From: Mesaphorura yosii
Taxonomy: Eukaryota > Arthropoda > Collembola > Poduromorpha > Tullbergiidae
Direction: 5' to 3'
Assembly: GCA_009869945.1 (NCBI GenBank)
Contig: WIXG01000403.1
Location: 1 to 63,289, forward strand
DNA: 63,289 nucleotides
In this document: positions 51,533-62,792 of the stretch, in pieces
How positions within the stretch are numbered: position 1 is the stretch's first letter
How the letters are laid out: each line of letters starts with the position of its first letter
The notes under the pieces: model-generated
Told to the model about the DNA's origin: nothing
The model's database searches: none
The model's input: only the letters and a program-made list of their open reading frames with translations
Program-made: the position numbers and the translations under genes

Positions 51533-52647
51533 TTAACCTCGACTTCTTTGACACGTCGTGACGTTCTTGTAAAGCTTTTTCAATTCTGCACGAAAATTAG
51601 TTGCAAACGCCCAGTAAATAAAGAAATTTGCTGCTGAGTTTGTGGCAAGTAAGATCATGTCGATTGCATACAATGTGCTTCGTTGTTCCAAATAGAAGCA
51701 CAGGAAGAAGTATCTGGAAATTATGACGGCAATGCAGCCAGTTTGGCAAAATAAGAAAATTACGGCAATCATAACCATTGTCATAGCACTGCGATTGCGC
51801 ACAGGTGGCGAATTTTCACCACTAACAATGGACATTCTTCCTTCCCCAGGGGTGATAATTGTGTTCGTAGGTCCTGTAGGCGATGTCCTGGTCGTTCTAG
51901 TAGTCGTTGCTCGGCTAGCCAACCAGATTGATGCAGCACTTGTCTTCCAAAATGTATGCGATTGCCTAACCTTGCGATATAATAAATTGTTCAGGATGAG
52001 TAATGTACAGAACGGAATTCCAATTACAAAGATGATGTACGGCGCCTGGACATAATAATCAATGTAATTAAACTTCACTGGACCACTTTCACCTTCGGTC
52101 TGGTTCATAGCAATGCAAGTGGCGATGTCTTCAGCAGGTATGGATTTATAATTAATAAACTTGAACATTTGTATCGCGAGTGACACCAGAGTTGATGTGG
52201 CCCACAGGACGAAGACGCTTAGCTTGCTTGAAAAGATGTGTCTGATTTTATGAAATGGGAAATACAAAACGATGAATCGTTCAGCTGCGATGAGCACGGT
52301 GAAGTAAATTTCACCCGTGTGACCTGTATAAAAAAAATTCAAATTAATTAGGAAGGTAATTCTGGCCTAGTCAGGTTGTTTGGTGTCTTACAGAAATCAT
52401 TGAATATTTCCAACTTCCGCAGCCATTCCTTCGAGAAAACTTGCGCATTGATGACTGGCACACTGTATGCGAGGAATGTTGAGATTAAAAAAAGGAAATC
52501 AAATGCAGATAGACCAAGCAGACTGCATCCAAATGAAGTTCGTATTCTGTAAAGTACAATCACACTGATGCTGATTCCAATTACGCCAATAAATGTCAAT
52601 ACACTTAAACCGATGGTCAGGAGAAAGAATTCAACTGAGGACATCAT
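51533..52647 (-). CDS. Class A (rhodopsin-like) GPCR, peptide-receptor type
   Basis: Two exons: 52647-52392 and 52323-51533, joined in phase (T|GTAAGA and TACAG|GT). Helix 1 is FFLLTIGLSVLTFIGVIGIS; helix 2 has LSAFDFLFLIS with the conserved Asp; helix 3 has IAAERFIVLYFPFHKI in place of the DRY box (ERF). Helix 6 is VMIAVIFLFCQTGCIAVII. Helix 7 ends NSAANFFIYWAF, matching the NS-x-x-NF-x-IY form typical of FMRFamide-type neuropeptide receptors, followed by an 8th helix (RAELKKLYKN). The third intracellular loop is Ser/Thr-rich (TTTRTTRTSPTGPTNT). At about 350 residues it is of normal length. The ligand is unknown. Confidence 0.8.
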
Positions 52648-53363
52648 AAAAGAAGAATGCTAAGCTTGAAGGATTGAATCGACTTAAGAGTTCGACCACA
52701 GAATTTGAAGGTTCAATTAAAACTTTCATGGCATTAGTTTCTTTTTGTACAAACTAATTAATCTGTTATCAGTGAATTGTGAATTCTCTTATCGTTCATA
52801 TTTACACTACGAATGTTTTCATTACGCAAATACAGTAAGTTCACGCTCTCAGCCAACTGTGCAAGTTCGAATCCTCTTCATCTGTATTGTAAATCAATTT
52901 ATCAAGAAATTAGCTGCTATTACGACGCAGCTGAACCTGAAAATAACATAAAAATAATTCCCACCCTGATCAATTTACTGTAATTGATGAGGAATTGGCT
53001 ACATATGGACGATTCTCGGGGGTAGTGTCAGGCACAATACGACATACGGATGTGTAACATAACCCGGAGACGGTGCACGTCATGCGTTTCGTAAACTGTC
53101 GGCGCATATTTTTGTGGGTTGCGCCAGTCATCAAGTGAGTTTGGCTGGAGAATACGGCCAACTAGGTGCAAGGTGCATGTGTGCGGGATGAAGGATTTCC
53201 CAAGAAATCGTACGATTTGGTTCTCAAAAACCGAAACCTATGTTTATGTTGTTTACTTTTAGCTTGTACCACTTCACTTGATTGGCAACAAATGCCAACT
53301 ATTTCGCGTCATCACATCAATTATGTGATTCAGTCGCACTAATACAAAAATTGACTCCGACTC
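52648..53363. other. Divergent promoter region between GPCR and kinase
   Basis: AT-rich, no supported gene. Confidence 0.4.
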
Positions 53364-54835
53364 ATGCCACACTCGTTTTCTTTCACAACACTCGAGTCAG
53401 GAATGCAGTGGGCTCTTAACGGGGACTTTGGACTCAATGGAGGAGATATGGCTATGGAGAATGATTTTGTTTTTATTATTACCATTTCACTGATGTTACT
53501 TATTTCGACACTCTATGCAGTCTTGCTTATAAATTGCATTGCGACTTTCACTCGGACTTCACAGTGAAAGGTGAGATAGCTAGTCAGAGCCGTTAGTGGA
53601 ACCTGGAGTTCCAGTTTAGACAGGTCTCTGATTGTTGTTGTTGAAAAATTTCGAAATGAATGATGACAGTAGAAAACTGGGAAAATACGTCCCATTGAGT
53701 CGACTGAAGAGTCATAACGATCCCCAAATTGAAGAAATTGAGGGGCTGCCTATACACTGCGAGTATGAAATGGACAGGGACAGAATTTCAGTTGGTGTGC
53801 GATCAAATTGCTATCTTGCGTATTAAACTAATTGAACTTTAATTCCTACTCATGGGTGTTGACAGATTTTCAGATGCAGATCGGATCGGGCGCCAATGGA
53901 CTCGTGTTTAAAGGTCACATCGTGAAGAACGGAAAAGGGGCGGAAAGTCCCATACCAGTTGCGGTCAAAGTTGTGGCCAGGAATGCGACTGTTGAACGCT
54001 TGGAAGCACTCATGTCAGAAGCAAGGATCCTTGCGTACATTGGCCAACATGACAAGATTGTGAACTTGGTTGGAGTGTACTCCCAAAATATCAGAAACAG
54101 AGAGCTTGTAGTGGCTGTGGAACTGTGCAAGGTCGCACTGCTGGAGTTTCTGCAGAATAATCGTCAGACATTCGAGAAATACTTGGGACAAGCGGGCACC
54201 TCACTCCAGAGTGTTCAGAGCCAAGGTAGCAGCAGCAATCCGTACGCAAATCTGGTTCGGTGTGCAGCCGATATTGCTTGCGGCATGGAATTCTTATCGA
54301 ATACGCACGTCGTGCACGGGGATTTAGCGGCTCGGAATATTCTACTCACATTCGATTGGCATGCCAAGATTGGGGACTTTGGGTTGGCTCGACAAGTGAC
54401 CGACTATACATACATCAAACAAGACGTTCCGCTTCCGTGGAAATGGATGGCCATCGAGTCGTTGGGTGAGCACAGATTCTCACGAATGTCCGATGTGTGG
54501 GCTTATGGTGTTACTGTGTGGGAACTGTTTTCGTTGGGTGAAATACCCTACGCGGATCGGTTGCAATGGAGTCCGGAGTTTGTGCATGAGCTCAAGAGTG
54601 GGTTGAGGTTGACGAAACCGAGATGGGCGGGAGATGACATGTAAGTACGCATTATTTTTGTAGGGAATATTCTTAGCCTGTCAGTAAGATTACTCTTTGT
54701 TCCACATTCCACAGCTTTTCTGTTATGCTGGACTGCTGGGTCGAGAATCCGACAGAGCGCCCGACATTCAGCGGCCTTGTCCAATTTTTTCAGGCACGAG
54801 AACGAGACCGACAGATTTTCTACTTACAACAATAA
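53364..54835 (+). CDS. Receptor tyrosine kinase with a very short ectodomain
   Basis: Exon 1 (53364-about 53563) encodes roughly 35 residues (MPHSFSFTTLESGMQWALNG) and a membrane helix (FIITISLMLLISTLYAVLLI). A proposed second exon (from about 53668) encodes the juxtamembrane part (RKLGKYVPLSRLKSHNDPQI, CEYEMDRDRIS). Exon 3 starts at 53874, MQIGSGANGLVFKGHI (glycine loop), then VAVKVVARNATVERL (catalytic Lys), VHGDLAARNILLTF (catalytic loop, HGD in place of HRD), KIGDFGLARQ and VPLPWKWMAIESLGEHR. The last exon ends FYLQQ and TAA at 54833-54835. HGDLAARN is known in invertebrate VEGFR/PDGFR-type kinases. All key residues are present, so it is probably active. Splicing of exons 1 and 2 is uncertain: the strongest donor (AAAG|GTGAGA, 53571) follows an in-frame TGA. 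Confidence 0.7.
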
Positions 54836-56664
54836 TTTTATTACAAATATACATGTGAAAGTATTAAAGACAGAACCACAGCTCAGATCACACAAAAGTC
54901 ATAAATATTTGCATTCTTATCGGGAATGCAATCTGAATTTCTGTCCATATTGTTCAAAAGCAGATTAGAGGATCCCAGTATATACTTTCCATGTAGATAA
55001 GAGCTTTATCAAATGCAATTATAAATTTCTAACTATTAGAGGTCAAAGCAAGTTACACCGACCGTGTTTGCATTTCGAGCTCCATCGGAAAATGGGGACG
55101 TGACCAGTTTGAGAGATGGTCAGAACCAAGATTTAAAATTTGGTGCTCTTTTGAAATGGCGAAACACCTTGTTGTTTAAGAGTTGTTCAACGGATTTCTG
55201 GAAGTGAGAATCGTCCAAATTGTGCGAGCCAACGACTATACAGTATGTAAAGTAATCACGTAATAATGAGTAATCACTGAAAACACTGAAAAATGACTAA
55301 TTTGGGATTTTCTCGGCGCATTCGCTTGTACGGTGGCGACCGTTGTTAGACGATTTGTTCAAACTTCCTACGTTATGTGTTAGTCATTCATTGTCGTTCA
55401 ACACACATGGCGCTTCCTCGCCTGTATATGATGGGGTATAAAAAATTTTTTGGGTATCCAGTATGACAAATATTTTCATAATACCCCACAAATTTTGATA
55501 TAGTTTTTTCCCCAAGCACCGAGCTACCCAATCAAAGGTGGCATAAGGTTCCTCAGACTCCGCTTTACACCTCTGGCAATCTTGGTTCGATTCCGGCTGC
55601 TGGAGCCGACGTTGTGGATAAAAATGTGACCGAGGCTAGTGGGGTATAAAGAATTATTTTACATACTGTATGATTGAAGTTCAACTTTTACAACTTGCAA
55701 CTTTAATATTTGCCCGACCCCCAATTTCGTAACAACTTAAGTAAATCCTGATTCAGCAACGTTCGAACGACAGCGAGATGTGATTTATGAAAAGATCCCA
55801 GCAATCCAATTCAGCTGCAAAATAATTTGAGTACTCGTTTGGCAAATTTTTACAGATGTAGTCGAAGTATTGGAACAAAGTAAGCTCTTCGGCCACTTTC
55901 CGGGGAGAAAGTTGATGATTGATAATATTGCCACTGAAGTGGGGCGAGAAGCCTAAGCGAAGTCTGGAGAAAAGTATCCACATTGGAATCATTCCTACGA
56001 AAGGTGCCTAGGATCATTCCCAGAATTGTGACTCAATCCGTTGTATCTTTCTGTTGCACTACGTGGAGGGCGATATCTCAACTTGATCCCGCTATAAACT
56101 ATCATTGGTTCTTAATCCGGTCAATCTATGGCGTAATTTGGCGGATAATCGGGTAACGTTTTTGTAGTAAGCGAAAGAATGGCCCTAAGTAGCGAGAGGC
56201 GACACAGGACAAATTGGATAAAGAGATGTGTGGTCGACCCTGGGATAAAATTCCTACACCTGTTCCGATTTATGGGTTATTGCCATAATTTTTATTGTGA
56301 AAGGAATACTATTTAATTCCTCCAACTAGATTCGAATTTTGTAATAAAATCGGAAGCGTTGTTCGTTTCAAGTGGTGAGACCGAACTCATTTTTAGCTCA
56401 TGAAATTGTTTGTATTTAAAATTATTATGCCGAAGTCTATAAAACAGAATATTTACATAGGATTTAAGCATAAAAAGTCACGATAGCTGCAATTCCACTC
56501 TCAGCCAACAGAATGTTGAAATGGTTAACATTCTTCATTACTATGTACTTGCATATACAGGAAATCAAATTAGATGGAAGCGAAACGTGAAAAAGGGAAG
56601 GGGAAGTAAAAATACCAGAAGCGGTGATTAGTCAGAGAAATCATTTGTTTGCCTTCAAATTCAG
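54836..56664. other. Long stretch without convincing gene
   Basis: Contains a tRNA-like or SINE-like segment near 55515-55600, two similar ggggtataaa(a/g)aa blocks (about 55433 and 55640), and a minus frame of 79 residues (55753-55992; LFQYFDYICKNLPNEYSNYF) with no recognised family. Confidence 0.4.
55515..55600 (+). repeat. tRNA-like or SINE-like segment
   Basis: The + strand has an exact B-box (GGTTCGATTCC at 55584-55594), while the minus strand shows an A-box-like gggtagctcggtgc. No closed cloverleaf can be drawn, so it is not a functional tRNA in my reading. Confidence 0.3.
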
Positions 56665-57027
56665 TTACTTGCAAATACAGAACCACCTGCCGCTATCAGA
56701 CGGTCCATTGAAACATCTCAGGTAACTCATGTCAAGGTGTGCACATGCTCGGGCGCATGTAGCATCAACACAAAGATTGTTGACAGAGTTCCCTGGTGGC
56801 GCTCCTTCAACAATCACATATCTCCCCGCGGCAGTAAAACTAGCAACTGGAATAATCACAGAAATTCACAATGCGTTACACTCACAATCTAAATTTATGA
56901 CTTTAAAGTAAGTTGTCGAACCGTATGGGTCATCCAAAGCGGCGTGCGCCATTTGAGGGCAATCGTTTACAATGAGGTAGACCACAGCCACCACGGCCAA
57001 AGTAAAGAGTTTAGGGATTCGAATCAT
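56665..57027 (-). CDS. Secreted six-cysteine, defensin-like peptide
   Basis: Exon 1 (57027-56886) begins MIRIPKLFTLAVVAVVYLIV, a good signal peptide, then a pro-like stretch, ending at a GTGAGT donor. Exon 2 (56846-56665) follows a TTCCAG acceptor in phase and ends with FCICK and TAA. The last 36 residues contain six cysteines as C..C-x3-C......C......C-x-C, the spacing of the cysteine-stabilised alpha-beta fold of invertebrate defensins and drosomycin-like peptides. The proposed intron is only 39 bases. The total is about 107 residues, so the mature domain is preceded by an unusually long region. Likely an antimicrobial or other secreted effector; function is inference from cysteine spacing. 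Confidence 0.55.
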
Positions 57028-58215
57028 TTTGCTTTTGGCCTGCTGAAAGTTTGAGGTTGAGGTGCTGCCACACAAGTCCTTACTCGCTGTAATGGTCGCA
57101 GCTGCCAGAGTTTAAATAATTTACGAGATATGAAAATGAGGCAATTTGAAGACACACTTGATGTACAGTCACACATCACACATTGGTAAACACTCATCAT
57201 CCCAATCAGCGCGTGACCTGATTAGCGTCATTGATGACGCTCATAAAGTAGTTGTATGACGCCCGCAGGCCATCTCATCTCCTGTCATTTCCATTCGAAA
57301 ATCTATCATCACGTCAACTTTATAATTTGTAAAGGAAGATCATGTGCCAATGAATGAAATCGAATTGCCGAAACAGATTGTGCCAACAGTGGACGGAAGT
57401 GAGAATGTCTCAGTGAAATCAACATTCTGCAGTCATGTGGGTTAATTAATCAATCTATCGAAGATTGCAGCCATAGATTGAAATAATGGAAAGTGGAATA
57501 ATGTTCAAAATAGAATAAACTCAACACAACTCTTGTGAATTGCTAATTTTTCCCTAATCCTTTGTTCTGTTAAAGATTCTGAGCCCCCAAATGGTTTTTC
57601 CACCATATTATCGTTAAGGGCCATAAAAACTTATTCCTAAATTATCTCAAGCTGCCCCTCTTCTTCCCATTGAAATTCGAACTTGCCTGGGATTTGTGCA
57701 CCGGTCACCGTCCCGTACACATTTCTCCAACTGAGATGCTGAATCCGACTGTGATGTCAGAACCCGGATTTGATCACGGCTTAACCCGAAAAACTGAATT
57801 CGGTTTTGACCTTTGAATGGTGCAGTTCTTTATGCAGGCGAACACTTTTTAAGAGCTTCGCTCCGTCACATGCAGGCTGAGCCAACATGTCAAGGGCTAT
57901 TGTTTACTTAAAAATAAAAAATAAATGGAAATGAACGGAAAGGAAAAAGGTAAAAACAAAAGTTTATCCGTCGCACATGCTTATATATATGAGATTATCT
58001 TGACAGGCCAGGCCAGGATCAAGTACCAGTCCGTGTTTTTTTAGACTCATGCTTCAACTTCTTGAAGTTCTATTCTCGATCTAACTTTGTGTGCTTGGAT
58101 TCAAGTACCCGTACCGACTTGTTGGTATTTGAAATGGTATACACCATAGCCAACTCCAGCCAGAAGCATTATACTAAAGAAGCCAATAGTTTTCGTTTGT
58201 TGATTTGCGGCATAT
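57028..58215. other. Intergenic stretch
   Basis: No supported gene. A tatatata run occurs near 57982. Confidence 0.4.
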
Positions 58216-58751
58216 TTAAGCAGTCGCGTTCTGAAGCCATAAGCAGTTGTTCTCAAGGTTCTTAACTGCAATTGCAATGATTTTTCCTTCCTTAGCCAAT
58301 ATTTCAGTGGTCTTTAGCTGTTTTTCCATTTCTGCTCTGTTGTCAGAAATGCTGTTGCTGTTAACAGTCACCTCCGTAACCCCAGCTACGTTGATCACCA
58401 TTACCATTGTGATGACTATTATTACTATGATTGCAGAAATGAATTTTCTCTCGTGTAATTTGGTCCAGTTCGCGGGAATCCTTGCGGAGAAACTTCTGGG
58501 TGTTTGCCAATGGGGCACATTTGCTCCAATTCCTGAAGGAAGAAATGTTCGTACATGTCTTTGAATTTTAGAATAGCTTCTGTTGCCAAGTCCTTGGACA
58601 TAACTTGAGCGTTCATGACGATGCACGGACTGATTTGTTTCATTCTCATCATGAGAATTTGATGACCAGTGGTAACAGGAATTTTACTTGGTCTCCAGAG
58701 AAGAGGTGAAGCTGTTTGTAGTCCATTTGAAACATCGTCGTTATCATACAT
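58216..58751 (-). pseudogene. Unrecognised membrane protein gene split by a frame change
   Basis: Two overlapping minus-strand frames seem to belong together. The first (58751 to about 58430) encodes a soluble part with four Cys/Met-rich motifs and a glycosylation-type NYT. The second (about 58440 to 58216) encodes one membrane helix (FISAIIVIIVITMVMVINVA) followed by a polar helical stretch and ends ...LWLQNATA. The change of frame is near 58430-58440, with no plausible intron, so a one-base indel is likely. It lies directly downstream of the copia element, so it may be what the element inserted next to, or even partly derived from it. I do not recognise the family. Confidence 0.35.
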
Positions 58752-58789
58752 GCTGAAAACATCGCCATTCCGAAGTAGAGGCCAAGCAT

Positions 58790-60365
58790 GGTCCTCAGAA
58801 GTCCGTACTTTGCTTTGCTAACGGTTTAGTGAGAATGTCGGCAGGCTGCTCTTCCGTTGGAACATGTTTGAGCTTGACTTGTTTCTCCTCGACCCAGTTT
58901 CTAGTGAAGTGATAACGAATCGACGTGTTTAGATCGGTTGTAAATGTCCGCATTCTGCGCCAATTTGATTGCGTTTTGATTGTCAATTCCGACCAGAGTT
59001 GGAGTTACTTGTTTAATCCCGAGTTCCAACATGAATTTACGTAGCCAAACCGCTTCTTTCGCCGCGTTAGCCAGTGATATATATTCAGCTTCCATGGAGG
59101 AAACTGCGACGAAAGGTTGTTTTTGACTTCCCCAAGTAATCAGTGAATTGTTGACATAAAAGCAGTACCCGCTAATTGACTTACGACTTGTCTTGCAGGT
59201 CGCATAATCTGAGTCACAAAACCCTTTAAAAAAAAGATTTGCAGCCTTCGAATATTCCAACCCTAGCATTTGTGTGCCTTGTAAGTATCGGAGAACATCT
59301 TTGGCTGCTTTGAAATAGGCCTCGTTCCAGCAGCTCATAAACTGCGACAATTTTAACGTGCATTCTTCTGTAGTGCATTAAGCAGGGGGTCAATCATCGT
59401 CCACGTCCATCCTCCAAAAATTTTGTGCCATTAGCATCGCGTATGATTGTGTAACCCTTTTGAGCCATCATACTCTCAGAGAATAATTTTACTGCGCCCG
59501 GAATATATAGCACATCCCTAAGTATGCAAGAAATCCAAGTTCCGTCGATGAATACCTCTAGTCTTACTGTACCCATTCCAAGGGCTTCCACCATTTGATT
59601 ATTCGTGAGTGAAATACTTCTCTGGTTTGAAAATTCAGCTTATTCTTCATACCAGCTTTTCCAGCCAGTAATATGCTGCTTGGCACTTGAGTCTGAGTAC
59701 CAAATGCGATGGGGATTGGCATCCAGACCTTCCTTAACCATGAATGCATTGTTATCCTTGGCTGCTTGGGCCCTTGCAGAATTTCACAATGTGACCAATT
59801 TGACCGCATTTGTCACACCTTGCCTTCTTCCAGCATTTGTCTTCAGAGTTTCTCTTTACGGAGTCGAGCAAGCAGTTGAGTCATGGTTTGAGACTTGGTT
59901 AGCACCGAGTCCCAGCTTCTTTTAAACGCCAAATGTTTTTAAGTAGCGCACGAGAGCTAAATACATGTAAACTTCGATGGGAATGCTTTCACTACGCAAA
60001 TTGTAGTTTAGAAATTTTGCAAGGGTGTGTTCTTTGGTTAAAACACTCGCATCTGAATAGATACCCTTCAGTTTGTCCCAAATGTCCTTAGAACTGGTGC
60101 AACTGTAAATGTGAGATGCATTGATTGCATTTAGCGTCGGAACCATAATTGCTTATGCTTGAACATCTTTCTAAATCCATGCGGCAACAGCAGCGCCTTC
60201 AGGTTTTAACGTATCGCCACACACATGCGGCCACAATTTAGCTGCCTTAAGCAGCAAGGAAACCTGAATTTTCCAGATTTCATAATTATTGTGCGTCAAT
60301 TTGGACACATGACTTGTGTCAAACTTCTGCACTATTTGAGACACTGAGATATTGTCTCGGGGCAA
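58790..60365 (-). mobile_element. Ty1/copia-type retrotransposon, internally deleted
   Basis: In minus-strand order: gag-like start (60365; HNNYEIWKIQVSLLLKAA), more gag (TSSKDIWDKLKGIYSD), a CCHC-type knuckle near 59800, the segment with a protease Asp environment (IWYSDSSA), a VLYIPG-type block (59394-59594), then directly the RNase H region (VLRYLQGTQMLGLEYSKAAN, FCDSDYATCKTSRKSISGYC, VAVSSMEAEYISLANAAKEA) and the end (KLKHVPTEEQPADILTKPLA). Integrase and nearly all reverse transcriptase are missing, and several frame changes occur (near 60160, 59900, 59600 and 58800). Long terminal repeats were not identified. The copy is therefore dead. Confidence 0.85.
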
Positions 60366-61328
60366 AATTGAACACTTCGCTCCTCGTTTTTAGAGAGCTT
60401 GACCCCAACTTGACCTCGTGCTAATAACGTGTTGTGAGTAAAGTTTTCAGTCTCAGAGGTGGAAGCAGAATGAGAAAACAATTATTTCTAAGGATTCTTT
60501 GTATACTAACTCAGGAGTACAGTCAGCACAGGAATCAGTACATACTACTTAATCCAAGAGCCTGTGTATAAAGAAGCTAATCTAAGAAACCTGAGTACAC
60601 AGTAGTTAGTACGATTTCAGAAATAAATGACAAGTAAATTAGGACTATTCCTTAATTCTAAGAATGAGATTATATTATCACAAGGTACACAAAATCACGA
60701 GTCACAAGCACAATGTTAAAATAAAAGATGCAATCCAAATTACCCTAACCAAATCCGCATTAAAGATTGAATGTATTTATACTGTTGGCCCTTTTATATT
60801 TGAGTTTAGCTACAGCCAGAAATCTTCAATTAAATTCGCAGCAGATCATGTCAGACTTCGAGAGTGCATTTTTGTGGGTCAATCGGATGAATCCATCATA
60901 CTATATTTTTCCCGCCAAAGGGAGTATGCATGCATTCGAATTGGAGCATCATCTCGAAACATATAAATATCGAATCCAGTGAAGTGAACAACAGTCGAAG
61001 CAATTCCTCAATTAACAATCATCAATCTCCGTCAATCAATCAATTTTGAGTGATGCTGTATCTTGGATTGAATGTCTTAAGGCTCTACTCCATTCTGACC
61101 GCAACTTCCTCCACTCGCACACCTCCTTATCCACTTCCTGGTTGATAAACACTCCAATTAGCTACGGAGTGTGCCCAATTAAATGTACCATCTCGAGATT
61201 GCCAACCGCAAATCCGACAGTACAAGGGTCATAATTACCAACTTAAAGCCATGAATCTCATCCAATCTCATCCGTTTGAGTATACAGGCATCTCTTTTCC
61301 ACTTTTCGCACTTTAAATCTCCTACAAC
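60366..61328. other. Region upstream of the copia copy and of the peptide gene
   Basis: Probably includes the copia leader (around 60390-60640). Two overlapping open frames (60664-60982) have no recognisable domain. The promoter of the secreted peptide gene must lie near the right end. Confidence 0.35.
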
Positions 61329-61749
61329 ATGAAACCAATCTTAATTTTGACTCTCTTTGCGATTCTCGCACTATTACAAGGTAAAACTCTTGAAATTCCT
61401 CGTCAATTTCTCAGTCTAACCCACTCTTTCACAAGCAGTTGACGCACGACCGCCCAGCGGCGGGGACAGGGAAGAAAAGCGCGGCCTCGCCGGCTCCCTC
61501 CTAGGCGGCATCGGCTCCGGAATCGGGCTCGTCAACAGTGGACTCTGGGCTGGTGCCAAGGGCCTAAGTACAGGATTGCAGACAGGGTTCAACGCGGCTG
61601 GGAGTGGGATGTCTGCCGCGACGAGTATATTAAACACCGGCATCAATGCAGCCACGTCAGCGGTTGATAAGGTCAACTCTGTCGTTCACGAGGGACTCAC
61701 AAACCCGTTCCAGACTACAAAAGCGCCTTGGACTTGGTTCGGGAAATGA
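61329..61749 (+). CDS. Secreted Gly/Ala-rich peptide precursor with dibasic site and amidation signal
   Basis: Exon 1 (61329-61380) encodes a compact signal peptide (MKPILILTLFAILALLQ). It joins in phase through a 58-base intron to exon 2 (61439-61749). After a short acidic/basic propart ending GGDREEKR, a dibasic cleavage site, comes GLAGSLLGGIGSGIGLVNSG and more amphipathic, Gly/Ala/Ser/Asn-rich sequence. The C-terminus is PWTWFGK followed by TGA; Gly-Lys at the end is the standard substrate for C-terminal amidation. The mature product would be about 80 residues with an amidated Phe. It could be an antimicrobial amphipathic peptide or a neuropeptide-type hormone. No homologue is recognised. 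Two aataaa sites follow within 60 bases. Confidence 0.6.
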
Positions 61750-61841
61750 GCACGAATACTTTTGTAATAAATTCAAGTTAAATCTTCAACTTTGATTTAA
61801 AATAAATTCTTTATTCCTAACATTTCTCAAAATTCCAACTC

Positions 61842-62123
61842 TTACCACCCAACGACCAACCCCAGTTCTTGAACTTGCTTCTCCAAACATACTTGCAATG
61901 GTCTAAAGTAACTCAACAACTCCCTCGCCCGTATCTCCTCCAGCACGACACTCCATTGTTTACTCGATCCCTGCGCCATCATCTGCTTTAATTTGTACCC
62001 TCTCCCTGTGAGGTCGCAGTATGCCCCGTGCCCGTTGCACATATTCGCATAAAACATGTGCTGGAGGAAACTGGCTTGGTAGTACCGAATGTAAGGGATG
62101 TTGTCTACGATGTGGTACTTGCC
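61842..62123 (-). pseudogene. Orphan last exon of an angiotensin-converting-enzyme-like (M2) peptidase
   Basis: From 62123 the frame reads GKYHIVDNIPYIRYYQASFL and LKQMMAQGSSKQWSVVLEEI, and ends ELLSYFRPL...GLVVGW with a stop. These correspond to the KYHVP-x-N-x-PYIRYF and GSSKPWPEVLEE-x-T stretches and the LLEYF-x-PL block near the C-terminus of the M2 family. The catalytic HEXXH and the rest of the 600-residue domain are not in the window; upstream sequence (62124-62340) is unrelated or repetitive. It retains an acceptor-like AG before GGC. Probably a gene fragment or a retroposed or duplicated remnant. Confidence 0.7.
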
Positions 62124-62792
62124 CTATGCATCCAATCCTGATTTACCACCCGGCTCCGGCCTGGCCGCTCCCATGAATTCGTACTGAGCTATTCTCTTGA
62201 GTTTCTTCAGAAATTTTTTGAAAGTACGCTCGAGGTAGTGGAAATAAAAAAATTTGATATGGTGCACGTAGACCCCATGTCATATGACTAAGTTCAGTGG
62301 TTAGACTCGATGGGTGCCTCCGCCATTGGCTGGAGGAGGGGGTAAGGTAGGTTTTTTTTTAAATTTTTGGCCGTTTTGACCCGGATTTATCTCGGAACTG
62401 CTTTGGCCTATAAAGCTGAGGTTTTGCAGGCCGATAGTATGGATAAATTGGGTCTGATGAATTCAACCATTACCCCCCATGTGCCCTCCAGCCGACGTGG
62501 TGGCGCCCCAAAGTACTCCTCCCAGCCCAAACTGCACATTGCGCATAATCACTGCAAAAATGTACTCGTGCCTTCCAGTTCTACTCTAAACGGTGGTAAG
62601 TCACAAGTCCAAGATGTGTGCCCCGATTGGGGCACCTGGTGCACCAGCAGGTGCCGCGCGGTACCGCCAAAAGGTAAGTTTTTCAAAACTATTCCAAATT
62701 GATATTTCTGCGTTCTGAGCAGAAATTATGAGCCAAATCACTGCTAAGAACCCCTAATATAGGTTAGGGGGTGTGGGTGCCTGCAGTACCCC
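62124..62792. other. Repetitive-looking region left of the foldback element
   Basis: It has a T/A-rich run near 62350 and low-copy-looking phrases such as ccgattggggcacctggtgc (62623-62642) that pair with nearby ggtgcc blocks. One open frame (62367-62702) has no recognisable domain. Confidence 0.35.

Noticed and set aside
55515..55600. A functional tRNA gene
   Set aside because: The B-box is perfect but no cloverleaf with acceptor and D-stem pairing on the same strand can be drawn.
58216..58751. Idea that this is an endogenous viral fusion protein
   Set aside because: A helix followed by a coiled stretch is not enough; no cleavage site, cysteine pattern or family motif supports it.
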